Of a stretch of 64,000 nt of DNA, positions 54,535 through 63,745 are shown piece after piece; positions within the stretch are counted from its first letter, which is position 1; each line of letters begins with the position of its first letter. This DNA is from Cyclobacteriaceae bacterium. GTDB lineage: Bacteria; Bacteroidota; Bacteroidia; Cytophagales; Cyclobacteriaceae. Where the stretch lies: the NCBI GenBank assembly GCA_028281285.1, contig JANQKF010000033.1, forward strand, positions 248,001 through 312,000. The letters are read 5' to 3'. Both the position numbers and the translations under genes were made by a program. The notes beneath the pieces are model-generated. The model did no database searches, was not told the DNA's origin, and saw only the letters and a list, made by a program, of their open reading frames with translations.

Positions 54535-54695
54535 AAAAAATGATTTGGTTGGCTAACGTGACCTTTGATGTAATGATTCAAAACTGGTTCGCTTAAATTA
54601 AACGGACGTATTTAGGCTGACAAACTTGATGGAGATCAAGTCTTTCCAATGTATTCCTACATACATTTGCCATCGATCCACCTCAAAGAATAAAG

Positions 54696-55196
54696 ATGAA
54701 ACGAGCTCTACCAATTTTGTTATTTCTATTTGCTTGCGACCCACAACCTGTTGAAACAACCACGAGTATTGTGGAAGAGTCTGCGAAGCGGTTTTTTGAC
54801 TTTTACAAAACACGGGATAATTGGGAGGGCTTCCAGGATTTGTATGCGGATGATATGGTTTTTGAAGATGTCATTTTCCGATTTACCTACAATAAAAAGG
54901 AGTTTATCGATTTTTATAACTGGCCTGATTCACTCTTATCCAAGCATCCGGATTATCCGGAAGTACTGGTCTTGCAGGACCTGGCTCTAACCGACAGTTC
55001 GGCAGTGGGTAGGGGCTACTTCACTCCGTTTTATTATGACGGGAGGTTGCATGACGATTGGCGCAATATGCAATTTACCATGTGGCTATATTTCAACCAG
55101 GAAGGTAAAATCACAAAACACATTGATTGGATAGAATATCCACCTGATTTCCTAAAACAAGCCGGTGAAAGCCTATTGGCCGAAGAGAAAAATTAG
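54696..55196 (+). CDS. SnoaL-like lipoprotein
   Basis: A 166-residue protein with a short lipoprotein signal (LPILLFLFACDPQP; Cys 14) and an NTF2-like domain: RFFDFYKTRDNWEGFQDLYADDMVFEDVIF ... KITKHIDWIEYPPDFL. It is one of five NTF2-like proteins in this window. Ends with TAG, overlapping the M20 gene stop by 4 bases. Confidence 0.78.
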   Translation: MKRALPILLFLFACDPQPVETTTSIVEESAKRFFDFYKTRDNWEGFQDLYADDMVFEDVIFRFTYNKKEFIDFYNWPDSLLSKHPDYPEVLVLQDLALTDSSAVGRGYFTPFYYDGRLHDDWRNMQFTMWLYFNQEGKITKHIDWIEYPPDFLKQAGESLLAEEKN

Positions 55197-56617
55197 TATT
55201 TCCTATAGTCTAACGCGGGTTTTCGATCTCCAAGTAACGCCTCATATTTGAAGTTCGGACCTCTGCGTTTGTCAAATTCGGCTCTGGCTTCCTCTAAAAT
55301 GTCAGGATTGTTGTAAATATCAACGGCTGAAAGCGCTATTGTCTTCGCGGCCACTATCATCCCTTTTTTTCCAATTGTTGTACCACCCGAGGCCACAGCC
55401 TGCCAGCTATGTGCGGCTGTTCCAGGAACATAGGTGGCAGCTCTAACCGCTGCGAGAGGAACATTCCAGCTCACATCACCCGTATCTGCTGAAGCCTTAC
55501 CATTGGTAAATACCATGGGTTGTATCTGTGCCGCCATTTCAAGCGGTTTTGGATTCGGGAATGACTTGCTTATCTCTTTGGCGAAAGTCAATTCCTTTTC
55601 ATCGTAGTCTACACCACCAACAATCGTCATGTTCGTGTGCATCACTTTTGACAATACTTCGTTGGGCAAACGATCATAAGTTCCACCAATGATCTCATAA
55701 CTCATTTCCGTTTCAGTTCCCATGGCAGCTCCTTTTGCTGCTTTCACAACTCGGTCCCAAACAGATTTTACTTCATTCCTATTGTTATGCCGAATCACAT
55801 AATAGACTTGCGCTTCAGCTGGCACTATGTTGGGAGCATCGCCACCTTTCGTGATCACATAATGAATCCTGGTGGGTTCGGTCGTATGCTCTCTGAGCAT
55901 GTTCACCATGTCGTTCATCGCTTCGACTCCATCTAATGCGGATCTTCCTCTTTCGGGGGCCACAGCTGCATGTGAAGAGTATCCCTTGAAAGTGAACTTG
56001 CCGGAAATGGTCGCCAGATTGGTGCTGGGATTGGAAGTATTTGCATCACCAGGGTGCCAGGAGAGTACTGCATCCAAATCGTCAAACAACCCGGCTCGTA
56101 CCATATATACTTTACCAGAGCCACCTTCCTCAGCTGGTGTGCCATAGAATCGAATGGTTCCGGATTTACCCGTCTTCTTCAGCCAATCTTTCACCGCGAT
56201 TGCGGCAGCCATTGAACCGGTGCCAAATAGGTGATGGCCACAGGCCTGACCCGGGGCACCTTCTATTCTTGGTTCTTTTGTTGGAATCGGCTTTTGCGAC
56301 ATTCCCGGAAGGGCATCAAACTCGCCTATTACTCCGATAATTGGCTTCCCTGATCCATATGTCGCAGTGAATGCAGTTGGAATATCGGCTACACCCTTTT
56401 CTACGGAAAAACCCTCTTTCTCAAGCTCTGCCTGCAAAATGGCCACACTTTCGAATTCCAGATAACCTAACTCCGGATTTTCCCAAAGTTGATGTGCGAT
56501 CCCGGAATAGTGATAAAACTTTTCATCCAACGATTGAATAATCTGTTTCTTTTCTCTTTGTCCGAATGTACTAATGGCAATCAGACCAAAGCAGAACAAT
56601 ATCAAAAGGCGTTTCAT
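55193..56617 (-). CDS. Secreted M20 amidohydrolase (AbgB/IAL-like)
   Basis: A 474-residue peptidase with a Sec signal (MKRLLILFCFGLIAISTFG). Metal-site motifs: GEFDALPGMSQ, GACGHHLFGTGS-type (QACGHHLFG), YGTPAEEGGSGK and DTGDVSWNVP. It is like the p-aminobenzoyl-glutamate hydrolase subunit AbgB and IAA-amino-acid hydrolases, which cleave amide bonds with two metal ions. It is downstream of the sulfatase, beyond the sugar porter scrap, and may have been joined to that operon by the deletion. Start 56617 by signal peptide. Confidence 0.9.
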   Translation of the reverse strand: MKRLLILFCFGLIAISTFGQREKKQIIQSLDEKFYHYSGIAHQLWENPELGYLEFESVAILQAELEKEGFSVEKGVADIPTAFTATYGSGKPIIGVIGEFDALPGMSQKPIPTKEPRIEGAPGQACGHHLFGTGSMAAAIAVKDWLKKTGKSGTIRFYGTPAEEGGSGKVYMVRAGLFDDLDAVLSWHPGDANTSNPSTNLATISGKFTFKGYSSHAAVAPERGRSALDGVEAMNDMVNMLREHTTEPTRIHYVITKGGDAPNIVPAEAQVYYVIRHNNRNEVKSVWDRVVKAAKGAAMGTETEMSYEIIGGTYDRLPNEVLSKVMHTNMTIVGGVDYDEKELTFAKEISKSFPNPKPLEMAAQIQPMVFTNGKASADTGDVSWNVPLAAVRAATYVPGTAAHSWQAVASGGTTIGKKGMIVAAKTIALSAVDIYNNPDILEEARAEFDKRRGPNFKYEALLGDRKPALDYRKY

Positions 56618-56691
56618 TTTGATTCGTTTAAGGTTGAATATCAAATTAGTGATTTGCGCTTTTCGATACCCAAAATTTTCTATAAAAGGAG

Positions 56692-56833
56692 TTATCGCTC
56701 GTGCCAGATTTTTTCGATTTTCTCCAAATTTTTTCCTTTGGTTTCAGGGATGACCCGGTGTTATAACCAAAGCCTACTAGTGAAGTAATGGTGCTTATTT
56801 TTATTAGAAATAGCCCGTTGATTTTCTGGTTTG
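56692..56833 (-). pseudogene. C-terminal remnant of a sugar-porter MFS transporter
   Basis: On the minus strand from about 56754 to the stop at 56692 the frame reads RVIPETKGKNLEKIEKIWHER, which is the PETKG tail block that ends sugar-porter family MFS proteins. Upstream, in another frame, NGLFLIKISTITSLVGFGY looks like the last membrane helix, so there is a frameshift between the two. No start and nothing of the other 11 helices remain. It begins just 16 bases after the sulfatase stop, so an operon gene appears to have been lost by deletion. Confidence 0.65.
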
Positions 56834-56848
56834 AGGAGACCAATATTA

Positions 56849-58450
56849 TTATAACCAGCCTCTTTCCTTTAACCTGGCTATGTCACTTTCGATGAACTGC
56901 TGGTTCAATTCGTCTGAATCACCGTATTGAGTTCTTAGTTCTTCTAATCTTTGAGTAAGCTCATTTCGAATATTTTCATAATCAGGGTCTCCATATAGGT
57001 TGTACATCTCGTTGGGATCAGCTTCAAGATCGTATAGTTCCCATTCTTCCACATCATAGTAAAATCGAATCAATTTGAAACGATCTGTACGTATCCCATA
57101 ATGTCTCTTCACCTGGTGAATTCCGGGGTATTCATAATAATGATAGTAAAGAGCATCGCGCCATTCTTCGGTACTTTGATTTAGCAAGGGAACGATTGAC
57201 TGCCCTTGTATTTCAGCCGGAATATTGATTTGGGCAAGAGCAAGGAAGGTAGGAGCGAAGTCGATATTTTGGACGAGTTTGGTGCTGATCGTTCCCGGTG
57301 TGATCATCTTGGGATATCGCATCAACAGGGGTGTTCTAAACGACTCTTCGTACATAAAGCGCTTATCGAACCAGCCGTGTTCTCCCAAATAAAATCCCTG
57401 ATCGGAAGTATATACCACTATGGTGTTATCTGCCAATCCATTGGCATCTAAATAATCAAGAACACGTCCTACTTCCCGGTCTACGCTGACAATGGTACCC
57501 AGATAGTCTTCCATATAGCGTCTGTACTTCCAAATAGTGAGTGCTTTGCCTTGAGGTGTATTCTTCTCAAAATCTTCGTTGATCGGACCGAATTTCGAGT
57601 CCCAGGCTTGTTTCTGCTCATCACTCAATCGGTTGTAGCGGTTGGTGAAAGAAGACTTATACCACCCCAAGAACTCTTCAAAACCTAGTTTATCCACCAA
57701 TTCTGGTCTGATTTTATTGTCAGATGAAAGCCCCATGTGATCACTGATACGCATTTCAGCAGTTTGAGCCGCGGTTCCTCTTGATTGATAATCATCAAAT
57801 AGATTATAGGGCAAAGGGAGAGAGTCTCCATTGATGGCATCTAAATCTTCCATGGTTGGCCACCACTGACGATGCGGAGCTTTATGGTTATACATCACCA
57901 TAAATGGCTTGTCCTTATCCCGTTTGTTTTCGAGAAAATCAATTACATTATCAGTCACCAATTCGGTTACGTAACCATCTTCCTTGATAATGCCCTCTTT
58001 TGTTCGAAATTCGGGATCGTAATAATGCCCTTGTCCGGGCAATACTGCCCAATCATCAAAGCCCTGAGGGGAGGATTTCAAGTGCCATTTACCATAAACA
58101 GCCGTTTGATAACCATTTTGTTGCAGTAAGCGAGGAAAGGTGATCTGTGTGCTGTCGAAGACATCCAGGTTGTCCCTGACACTGTTAAGGTGACTGAATT
58201 TTCCGGTCAAAGCCACTGCTCTACTTGGTGAACAGATCGAGTTGGAAACAAATGCCTTTTTGAACAGCATTCCTTCTGTTGCCAACCGGTCTATGTTAGG
58301 AGTCTCAATCAATCGATTGTCGTAAGCGCTTAAGGCCTGATAGGCATGATCATCAGTCATGATGAATAGGATATTGGGCCTTTCAGGAACCCTTTCAGCG
58401 CAGGAAAAGACAAGAGGTATCAGGAAGACGATAAGATGAGTTTTTTTCAT
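56849..58450 (-). CDS. Sulfatase lipoprotein
   Basis: A 533-residue type I sulfatase. The lipobox is at Cys 17 (LVFSC). Catalytic site: CSPSR at 73-77, in which Cys 73 would be changed to formylglycine by an anaerobic- or FGE-type maturase; Asp33-Asp34 (MTDDHA), the metal ligands, and YTSDQGFYLGEHGW. It removes sulfate from a carbohydrate or other ester at the cell surface. It overlaps the amylase by 4 bases. Confidence 0.93.
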   Translation of the reverse strand: MKKTHLIVFLIPLVFSCAERVPERPNILFIMTDDHAYQALSAYDNRLIETPNIDRLATEGMLFKKAFVSNSICSPSRAVALTGKFSHLNSVRDNLDVFDSTQITFPRLLQQNGYQTAVYGKWHLKSSPQGFDDWAVLPGQGHYYDPEFRTKEGIIKEDGYVTELVTDNVIDFLENKRDKDKPFMVMYNHKAPHRQWWPTMEDLDAINGDSLPLPYNLFDDYQSRGTAAQTAEMRISDHMGLSSDNKIRPELVDKLGFEEFLGWYKSSFTNRYNRLSDEQKQAWDSKFGPINEDFEKNTPQGKALTIWKYRRYMEDYLGTIVSVDREVGRVLDYLDANGLADNTIVVYTSDQGFYLGEHGWFDKRFMYEESFRTPLLMRYPKMITPGTISTKLVQNIDFAPTFLALAQINIPAEIQGQSIVPLLNQSTEEWRDALYYHYYEYPGIHQVKRHYGIRTDRFKLIRFYYDVEEWELYDLEADPNEMYNLYGDPDYENIRNELTQRLEELRTQYGDSDELNQQFIESDIARLKERGWL

Positions 58451-60075
58451 TCTTTTAAGATAATGAAACTATAAGGGCGGAATTCAATAACCATATCATT
58501 CAGGTTGGCATCGCCTAGAAGTTTCTGGTTTCCCAGTCCAAATTCTTCGGCATTGAGCGTTACTGATTCCGCAGAGAGATTGACGACAATTGAAATGTAT
58601 GAATCATAATTTGCTCTTTTGAATCCGATGAAATCGGACGATAGGTCCACAGGCGAATAACTACCGGTTCTTAAGACTTCATTTTCCGTCCTTAATGTAA
58701 GTAGGCTCTTGTATAGATTCCATAGAGAGCTTGGGTTTGATTGTTGGTGGGCCAAGGCCAATTGTTCAATCTCCGGAGTATTGTAAATGGATTGATCCCA
58801 CCATTCACCAGTATCTCTATAGAATGACGCATTGCCTGCATCATTAGGACTCGAGGTCCATGGAAATGCTTCGCGCACTGGAATATGGTTGGCATCTGAA
58901 CCCCAGTCCCCGACTGTTCCGGTAAGCCCCAATTCCTGGCCATAATAAATAGAGGGAACGCCTGGCAACATCAGGTTTAATACTGCACCAACTCTCAATT
59001 GGCCTTCATTCCCATGGACTACGTCTGCCCATCTATTGGTATCATGATTCTCCAGGAAGTTGATGCTATAAGTGCCGCTAGAGAATTTGGAAATAGTTTC
59101 CTATACTACCGAGTGGATTCGTTCAGGATTCATTTTCACACCCAAGGCATCTGGATCGGTGTACATATCGTGTACACCCGCGCCACCGGCCAGAGCAAAT
59201 CGTAAAGGGAAACTGAAGGCTGCAGTTGCCCCACTTTTGCTGACCATTTCATCTCCATAATGATTCCAGTTGGATTGTTCTCCCAAAACAAAAATGTTGG
59301 GATTAATCTTTTGGCAGGCTTCGAATATAGGTTTCCAAAAGTCATTGTACATATTCGTAAAGAGACCTTTATAATCCAGGTCATCCATGATATGATCGAT
59401 TCTAAAGCCGTCCACACCATCGTCAAATTTGCCATCTCCATTCGGGTCTACCCAATAAGAGTAGAAGTCGATCTGCCATTGCTTCATCCTCGGATTGTCA
59501 AGATCAAGAAACACGATATGGTGCTTGTTTCCTGGCCAGGCTTCGAATTCTGTTAATGCAGATTTAGTGGGTAAGAAAATCTGCTCAGGATATTCATTGA
59601 GAGAGTCCGTATAATAGATGAAATCATCGAACTGAGATCCAGGATTTTTATAGGATTCCTGAAACCAGATATTTTCTCCCTGAGCATATTGTGTTTCCAT
59701 ATCCATCAGAAACTTCATGTCTTTGGAATGGACTGCTTTGACGAATGCAACGTACTCATCCATAGTTCCATATTCCTGGTCGATTTTTTTGTAGTCAGTA
59801 GGGAAGTAGTTATGGTAAAAGCCAGATTCATAAAGGGGAGTAAAAAGAATGGTAGTAACTCCTAGTTCTTTCAAGTAGTCAAGCTTCTCAACAAAGCCAT
59901 TTAGGTCACCATGGCGATCCCCGTTGGAGTCATAAAAACTTCTTGGTATGACATGGTAAATCACTTCGTTGTTCCAATCAACGGGTTCAATTTGAGAAGA
60001 TTGCTTTGAGGGAGTCGACTGGCAAGCCCCAATCAATAAGCCAATTAAAAGTATCTCTAGTCTTTGTTTCAACAT
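58447..60075 (-). pseudogene. Alpha-amylase family (GH13) lipoprotein disrupted by in-frame TAG
   Basis: A 543-codon gene with a lipoprotein signal (LIGLLIGAC). The GH13 barrel motifs are GFRIDH (nucleophile Asp227), VLGEQSNW (acid/base Glu266) and NFLENHDTNRW (Asp345). A TAG at codon 325 (59101-59103), after RIHSVV, splits the gene: the first part (59101-60075, 324 residues) lacks Asp345, and the frame then continues without a shift for 217 codons to the true end at 58447 (overlapping the sulfatase). The product should be inactive unless the TAG is read through. It may act on starch-like glucans. Confidence 0.85.
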
Positions 60076-60079
60076 AACC

Positions 60080-60913
60080 TCAGTAGATGATAGGATTCAA
60101 CTCTGTATTGATGACTTCACCGACTTTAGCGCCCGGACACCAGGTTTCCCAATCATTTTGTTGACCACTGTTCTCAGGGCTTTTTAAACGCATGTCTTTA
60201 TCCATGTAAATGATGGTCATCACTTTACGGGTTTGATCAGTGGTATTGGCGCCTGCCCTATGGAATACCCAACCGGAATGGAGACTGATTTCTCCGGCAT
60301 CAAATGGCTCGATTATGTGTTCGAAGTCGGTTACACGCAGTTTTTTCTGAATAAGCTCTTCACTCTTATCACTTATTGATAACTCTCTTCCTTCCAGAAT
60401 TTGATGACTCCCGGCACTAAACTCAAGTGGACCCATTTCTAAAGGAGTTTCTTGTAAAGGGATCCATGCAGTGATAGTTTTGTCGCTTTCCAGTGGCCAA
60501 TAATGCTGGTCGGCATGCCAAGGGGTGATGCCTCCTCCTCCTTCTTTAAATAAGGCCTGATCGTGGTACAAGCGAACACCATCTGTTTGCATCAGGTCTG
60601 CTGCTATTTTGCCAAGACGTTTGCTCAATACCAATTGCTTGATGTCATCGTCCTGTTTCCATAGGTTGAATAGCTGAAGGAACGCCTTTCCGTAGGTATC
60701 TCGTTGATCTAACGGTGTTTCTACATCATTGATTTTGGAAACTTTTTTGGAAATGATTTCATTGAAATAGGCCAGGGTAGCCTCATCCAATACCTGTTTT
60801 AATTTGATGTATCTGTTCTTTTGATAAAACTCAATTTGATGCTCCTGGAGCTCATAGTTATTATCTAATTCTATTTGAGCGGCTTCAACCATGATTTTTT
60901 TGATAAAGTTCAT
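60080..60913 (-). CDS. Phytanoyl-CoA dioxygenase (PhyH)-like Fe(II)/2-oxoglutarate oxygenase
   Basis: A 277-residue PhyH-family protein. The iron motif HxD is in GITPWHADQHYW and the distal His in GWVFHRAGANTT; an Arg downstream (TRKVMT) would bind 2-oxoglutarate. These enzymes hydroxylate small molecules. It is first of the operon with the amylase (4 bases between), so it probably works on something related to the sugar substrate. Start ATG 60913; an upstream TTG extension is unlikely. Confidence 0.87.
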   Translation of the reverse strand: MNFIKKIMVEAAQIELDNNYELQEHQIEFYQKNRYIKLKQVLDEATLAYFNEIISKKVSKINDVETPLDQRDTYGKAFLQLFNLWKQDDDIKQLVLSKRLGKIAADLMQTDGVRLYHDQALFKEGGGGITPWHADQHYWPLESDKTITAWIPLQETPLEMGPLEFSAGSHQILEGRELSISDKSEELIQKKLRVTDFEHIIEPFDAGEISLHSGWVFHRAGANTTDQTRKVMTIIYMDKDMRLKSPENSGQQNDWETWCPGAKVGEVINTELNPIIY

Positions 60914-61012
60914 GGTAATTGATCCATTATTCTCTTTGGATTTTAGCTCTGAATACGCATATTTTATCTTTATCAATTTTCAATAAGTTCAATTAGAGAT
61001 AAATTAAGAGTA

Positions 61013-61840
61013 ATGAAGGCAAAACTGGAATTGACCAGAATTCTGGAGTCAGGCAAGTCTTTCAACTATTTTCAGTTGGATGTGCCACGATTCACTCCAT
61101 TTTGGCATTTCCATCCTGAGCTTGAGTTGACTTTGATTACGAAGGGCAGCGGGACTCGCTATGTAGGTAACAGCATTCAACCCTTTCAGGCCTATGATTT
61201 GGTATTGGTAGGAGAAAATCTACCGCATCAATGGGTCTCTGAGCTTGATCCTGAACAATCGAGCGCTGCGTATGTCATCCAGTTTCCCAGATCGATTTTT
61301 ACAAGCCTACCAGAATGCAAGGCCTTTGATGATCTGTTTGAAAGGGCCAGATATGGATTGGAGTTTTCATATTCTGACACTATGTTGATTCAGTTTGAGC
61401 GGCTCAAAGAAAGCAGTGAAGCCGGACAGGTCGCTATTCTAATTGCCATTTTGGATCAGCTAACCGCTATTGATTCGGATATATTATCTTCAGTGAATTA
61501 TCAACTTCCCAGTCAGAACAAGGTTCATTTCGATAGAACAGAATCTGCGATTCACTACATTCTGGACAATTTGAATCGGAGACTGACCGTGGAAGAAATG
61601 GCTGAACGAACGCATATGACTACACAATCATTTTGTCGATGGTTCAAAAAAGCAACCGGTAATTCCTTTATCACCTTCGTCAATACCTCCAGAATTGAAA
61701 ATGCTTGTTTGCAATTGAGACATACCGACAAGCCTGTTTCATCAATTGCCTTTGATTGCGGTTTCGAAAGTATCAGTCAGTTCAATAGAACTTTTAAGAC
61801 AATTAAAGGGGAAAGTCCATCGTCCTTTAGAAAGCTATAA
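61013..61840 (+). CDS. AraC-family regulator, divergent from the carbohydrate operon
   Basis: A 275-residue regulator with an N-terminal cupin (HFHPELELTLITKGSGTRYVG, typical sugar-sensing type) and C-terminal AraC HTHs: LTVEEMAERTHMTTQSFCRWFKKATGNSFITFVN and KPVSSIAFDCGFESISQFNRTFKTIKGESPSSFRK. It faces away from the PhyH-amylase-sulfatase operon with 99 bases between; it likely controls it. Confidence 0.92.
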   Translation: MKAKLELTRILESGKSFNYFQLDVPRFTPFWHFHPELELTLITKGSGTRYVGNSIQPFQAYDLVLVGENLPHQWVSELDPEQSSAAYVIQFPRSIFTSLPECKAFDDLFERARYGLEFSYSDTMLIQFERLKESSEAGQVAILIAILDQLTAIDSDILSSVNYQLPSQNKVHFDRTESAIHYILDNLNRRLTVEEMAERTHMTTQSFCRWFKKATGNSFITFVNTSRIENACLQLRHTDKPVSSIAFDCGFESISQFNRTFKTIKGESPSSFRKL

Positions 61841-61842
61841 GT

Positions 61843-62610
61843 TTAGTTCTCGGATAAATAAATTTCAATAGCGTCCTTCAACTCACTGGCCAATGCTCTA
61901 CCTTCCTCATACCTCATAAGGTTTAGTTGGAGAGTGAAACTGTGGAATGTGGCCGTGTTAATCAGGCGCTTGGTGGGTTGATCCTTGGAGGTTCCATAAA
62001 AGAGGTCCATATCGAAATCATCCACTTCCACAATGGGAGTAGGAGTGTCGAACTTGCTCAGCATGGAGTTATAGTCAAAAGTAGCTAGTCCATATTCAAT
62101 AATTGAGGAAACATACCATTCAATATTGTTTGTTTCTGAGTCAATATTCGATTCAAGCTGTCGGTAATAATCCAGGATTTGATATCGAAGCTCATCTTTA
62201 ATGAGATCCATCTTACCCGTATTTCTCAACTCTTCAAATATTGTGGTTTGTTCCCGTAACGTATATATGCTGAACAGAGCCTGAGAAAGCCGAATAGCTT
62301 CTTCTTTACTTGGCTTCTTACCATCTTTGTAAAAGCTCAATAACTCATTTACAGATTTGATTTTGTCCTTATTGATTTCGATCATACGGTCATAGGCAGC
62401 CAGATTAATTTCGAGTTCTTTAACAAGGTTGGCAAGAATGTTTCTTTCAGTTTGTCGGTCAATTCTCTTTTGATTCCAGTTGTTGAGCGCTACCGCGATT
62501 AATATCTCAATTACTACCAAGAGAATCTCGCCCAAAGCATAGGTGAGGTAACTCATTTTTTTGCCAGAGTTCATTTGTTCTTGTCTGAAGGTTCTGAAGA
62601 GTTTGATCAT
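61843..62610 (-). CDS. DUF6090-family membrane-anchored protein
   Basis: A 255-residue protein with one transmembrane helix in MSYLTYALGEILLVVIEILIAVALNNWNQKR, then a helical coil region (TERNILANLVKELEINLAAYDRM). Same family as 53477-54127. A TTG at 62661 gives a non-conserved extension, so I use the ATG at 62610. It converges with the AraC gene; function unknown. Confidence 0.8.
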   Translation of the reverse strand: MIKLFRTFRQEQMNSGKKMSYLTYALGEILLVVIEILIAVALNNWNQKRIDRQTERNILANLVKELEINLAAYDRMIEINKDKIKSVNELLSFYKDGKKPSKEEAIRLSQALFSIYTLREQTTIFEELRNTGKMDLIKDELRYQILDYYRQLESNIDSETNNIEWYVSSIIEYGLATFDYNSMLSKFDTPTPIVEVDDFDMDLFYGTSKDQPTKRLINTATFHSFTLQLNLMRYEEGRALASELKDAIEIYLSEN

Positions 62611-62741
62611 GTATGCAAGACCATAATCAATATACTGATATTCAATCTGTATTGGTAACAACTTACCATTTCTTTCGGCACTTATTCAATTGAAATGTTG
62701 AGAACTAATAGGGAGTATTGTTTCTTAGAGGGGATAAGACT

Positions 62742-63329
62742 ATGATAGTTTCTGATTCAAGAAAACTCGTATTTATTCATATTCATAGAACAGGAGGGTC
62801 GTCTATGCGGGACCATCTGATGAGTAATATCCCCGATGCTCAAGCACGGTATTGGCATCATGCTCATTATGGAACCAATCCGATAGAATTGGAAGCCCTT
62901 GATGATTATTGGAAGTTTTGCTTTGTCAGAAATCCCTGGGAGCGGATTTATTCGTTCTACAAACTTTATTTACAACGTTCGTTGAGCTTAAAACCACCTT
63001 GGTCCAAGTTTGACGATTTTATTTCTGAACTGGAAAAACCACCAAAGCACTTTCCCCAAAATCCAGAGTTTAGGTTCAACCAACTCGATCATCTATTGGA
63101 CAGGACGGGTGAGCTAAGCGTTGATTTTATTGGTCGATATGAAAATCGCCATCAAGACTTACCCAAAGTGATGCGCAGAATCGGGGTGACATTCAACAAT
63201 TTTCCTCACGTTAATCAGGCGGAGGGACAGGTTTATACTGAAGCCTATACCAGTACCACTAAAGCACGCATTGCTAATTTATGCGCAAAGGACATTGAAT
63301 ACTTTGGATACTCTTTCGAAGGAAATTGA
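62742..63329 (+). CDS. Sulfotransferase family protein
   Basis: A 195-residue PAPS-dependent sulfotransferase. FIHIHRTGGSSM is the 5'-phosphosulfate loop and FCFVRNPWERIYSFY the 3'-phosphate motif, as in the sulfotransferase family 2 (carbohydrate type). It lies close to a sulfatase and may sulfate a polysaccharide or other glycan; the acceptor is unknown. Start ATG 62742. Converges with the thioesterase gene. Confidence 0.85.
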   Translation: MIVSDSRKLVFIHIHRTGGSSMRDHLMSNIPDAQARYWHHAHYGTNPIELEALDDYWKFCFVRNPWERIYSFYKLYLQRSLSLKPPWSKFDDFISELEKPPKHFPQNPEFRFNQLDHLLDRTGELSVDFIGRYENRHQDLPKVMRRIGVTFNNFPHVNQAEGQVYTEAYTSTTKARIANLCAKDIEYFGYSFEGN

Positions 63330-63333
63330 TTGT

Positions 63334-63729
63334 TCAATAGAGATTGGCCATTTCATCAGGTACTCTTATTGGCCTGCCCGACTCTTTATCAACCATGCAC
63401 CACCATGAGCTAGATTGCACGATCAGTTGTTCGGTGTCGGCATTGACGATTCTAACCAATCGATGGCTCTTAGGTCCTGAAAATTCATGGACATGGGTCA
63501 TTGCTTTCAGCTTGTCACCCAGAAATGAAGGCTTTTTGTACTCAATATGATGGGAGAGGGCCACCCATGCATATTGATCCAGCCATTCTTGTTTGGCTTC
63601 CTGCTCCCAATGTCCTTTGGCAACATCCTGGATCCATTGAAGGTAATTGACATTATTAACATGATTCATTTCGTCCAGATCTGATGATTGAACGGAGAAT
63701 TCCATTTGAAAGACCTTGGGTTCGGGCAT
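63334..63729 (-). CDS. Acyl-CoA thioesterase, YbgC-like
   Basis: A 131-residue hotdog thioesterase: SVQSSDLDEMNHVNNVNYLQWIQDVAKGHWEQEA is the 4HBT signature with Asp in SDLDEMNHVNN. It hydrolyses short acyl-CoA or acyl-ACP thioesters. Similar to the 48384-48905 protein. The gene upstream (63772 to the end of the window) is on the same strand. Confidence 0.9.
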   Translation of the reverse strand: MPEPKVFQMEFSVQSSDLDEMNHVNNVNYLQWIQDVAKGHWEQEAKQEWLDQYAWVALSHHIEYKKPSFLGDKLKAMTHVHEFSGPKSHRLVRIVNADTEQLIVQSSSWWCMVDKESGRPIRVPDEMANLY

Positions 63730-63745
63730 GATCTAAATTAAGGAG

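Noticed and set aside
56646-56843. A 65-residue open frame on the minus strand after the sulfatase, as a real small gene
   Set aside because: Its middle matches a sugar-porter membrane helix and the PETKG tail is in the next frame, so it is a frameshifted remnant, not a new gene.
58447-58998. A separate 183-residue gene downstream of the amylase
   Set aside because: It is the in-frame continuation of the amylase after the TAG; its only start is a TTG inside the domain, with no promoter.
50615-59103. TAG reassigned as a sense codon
   Set aside because: Many intact genes in the window end at TAG with the right length, so it is used as a stop.
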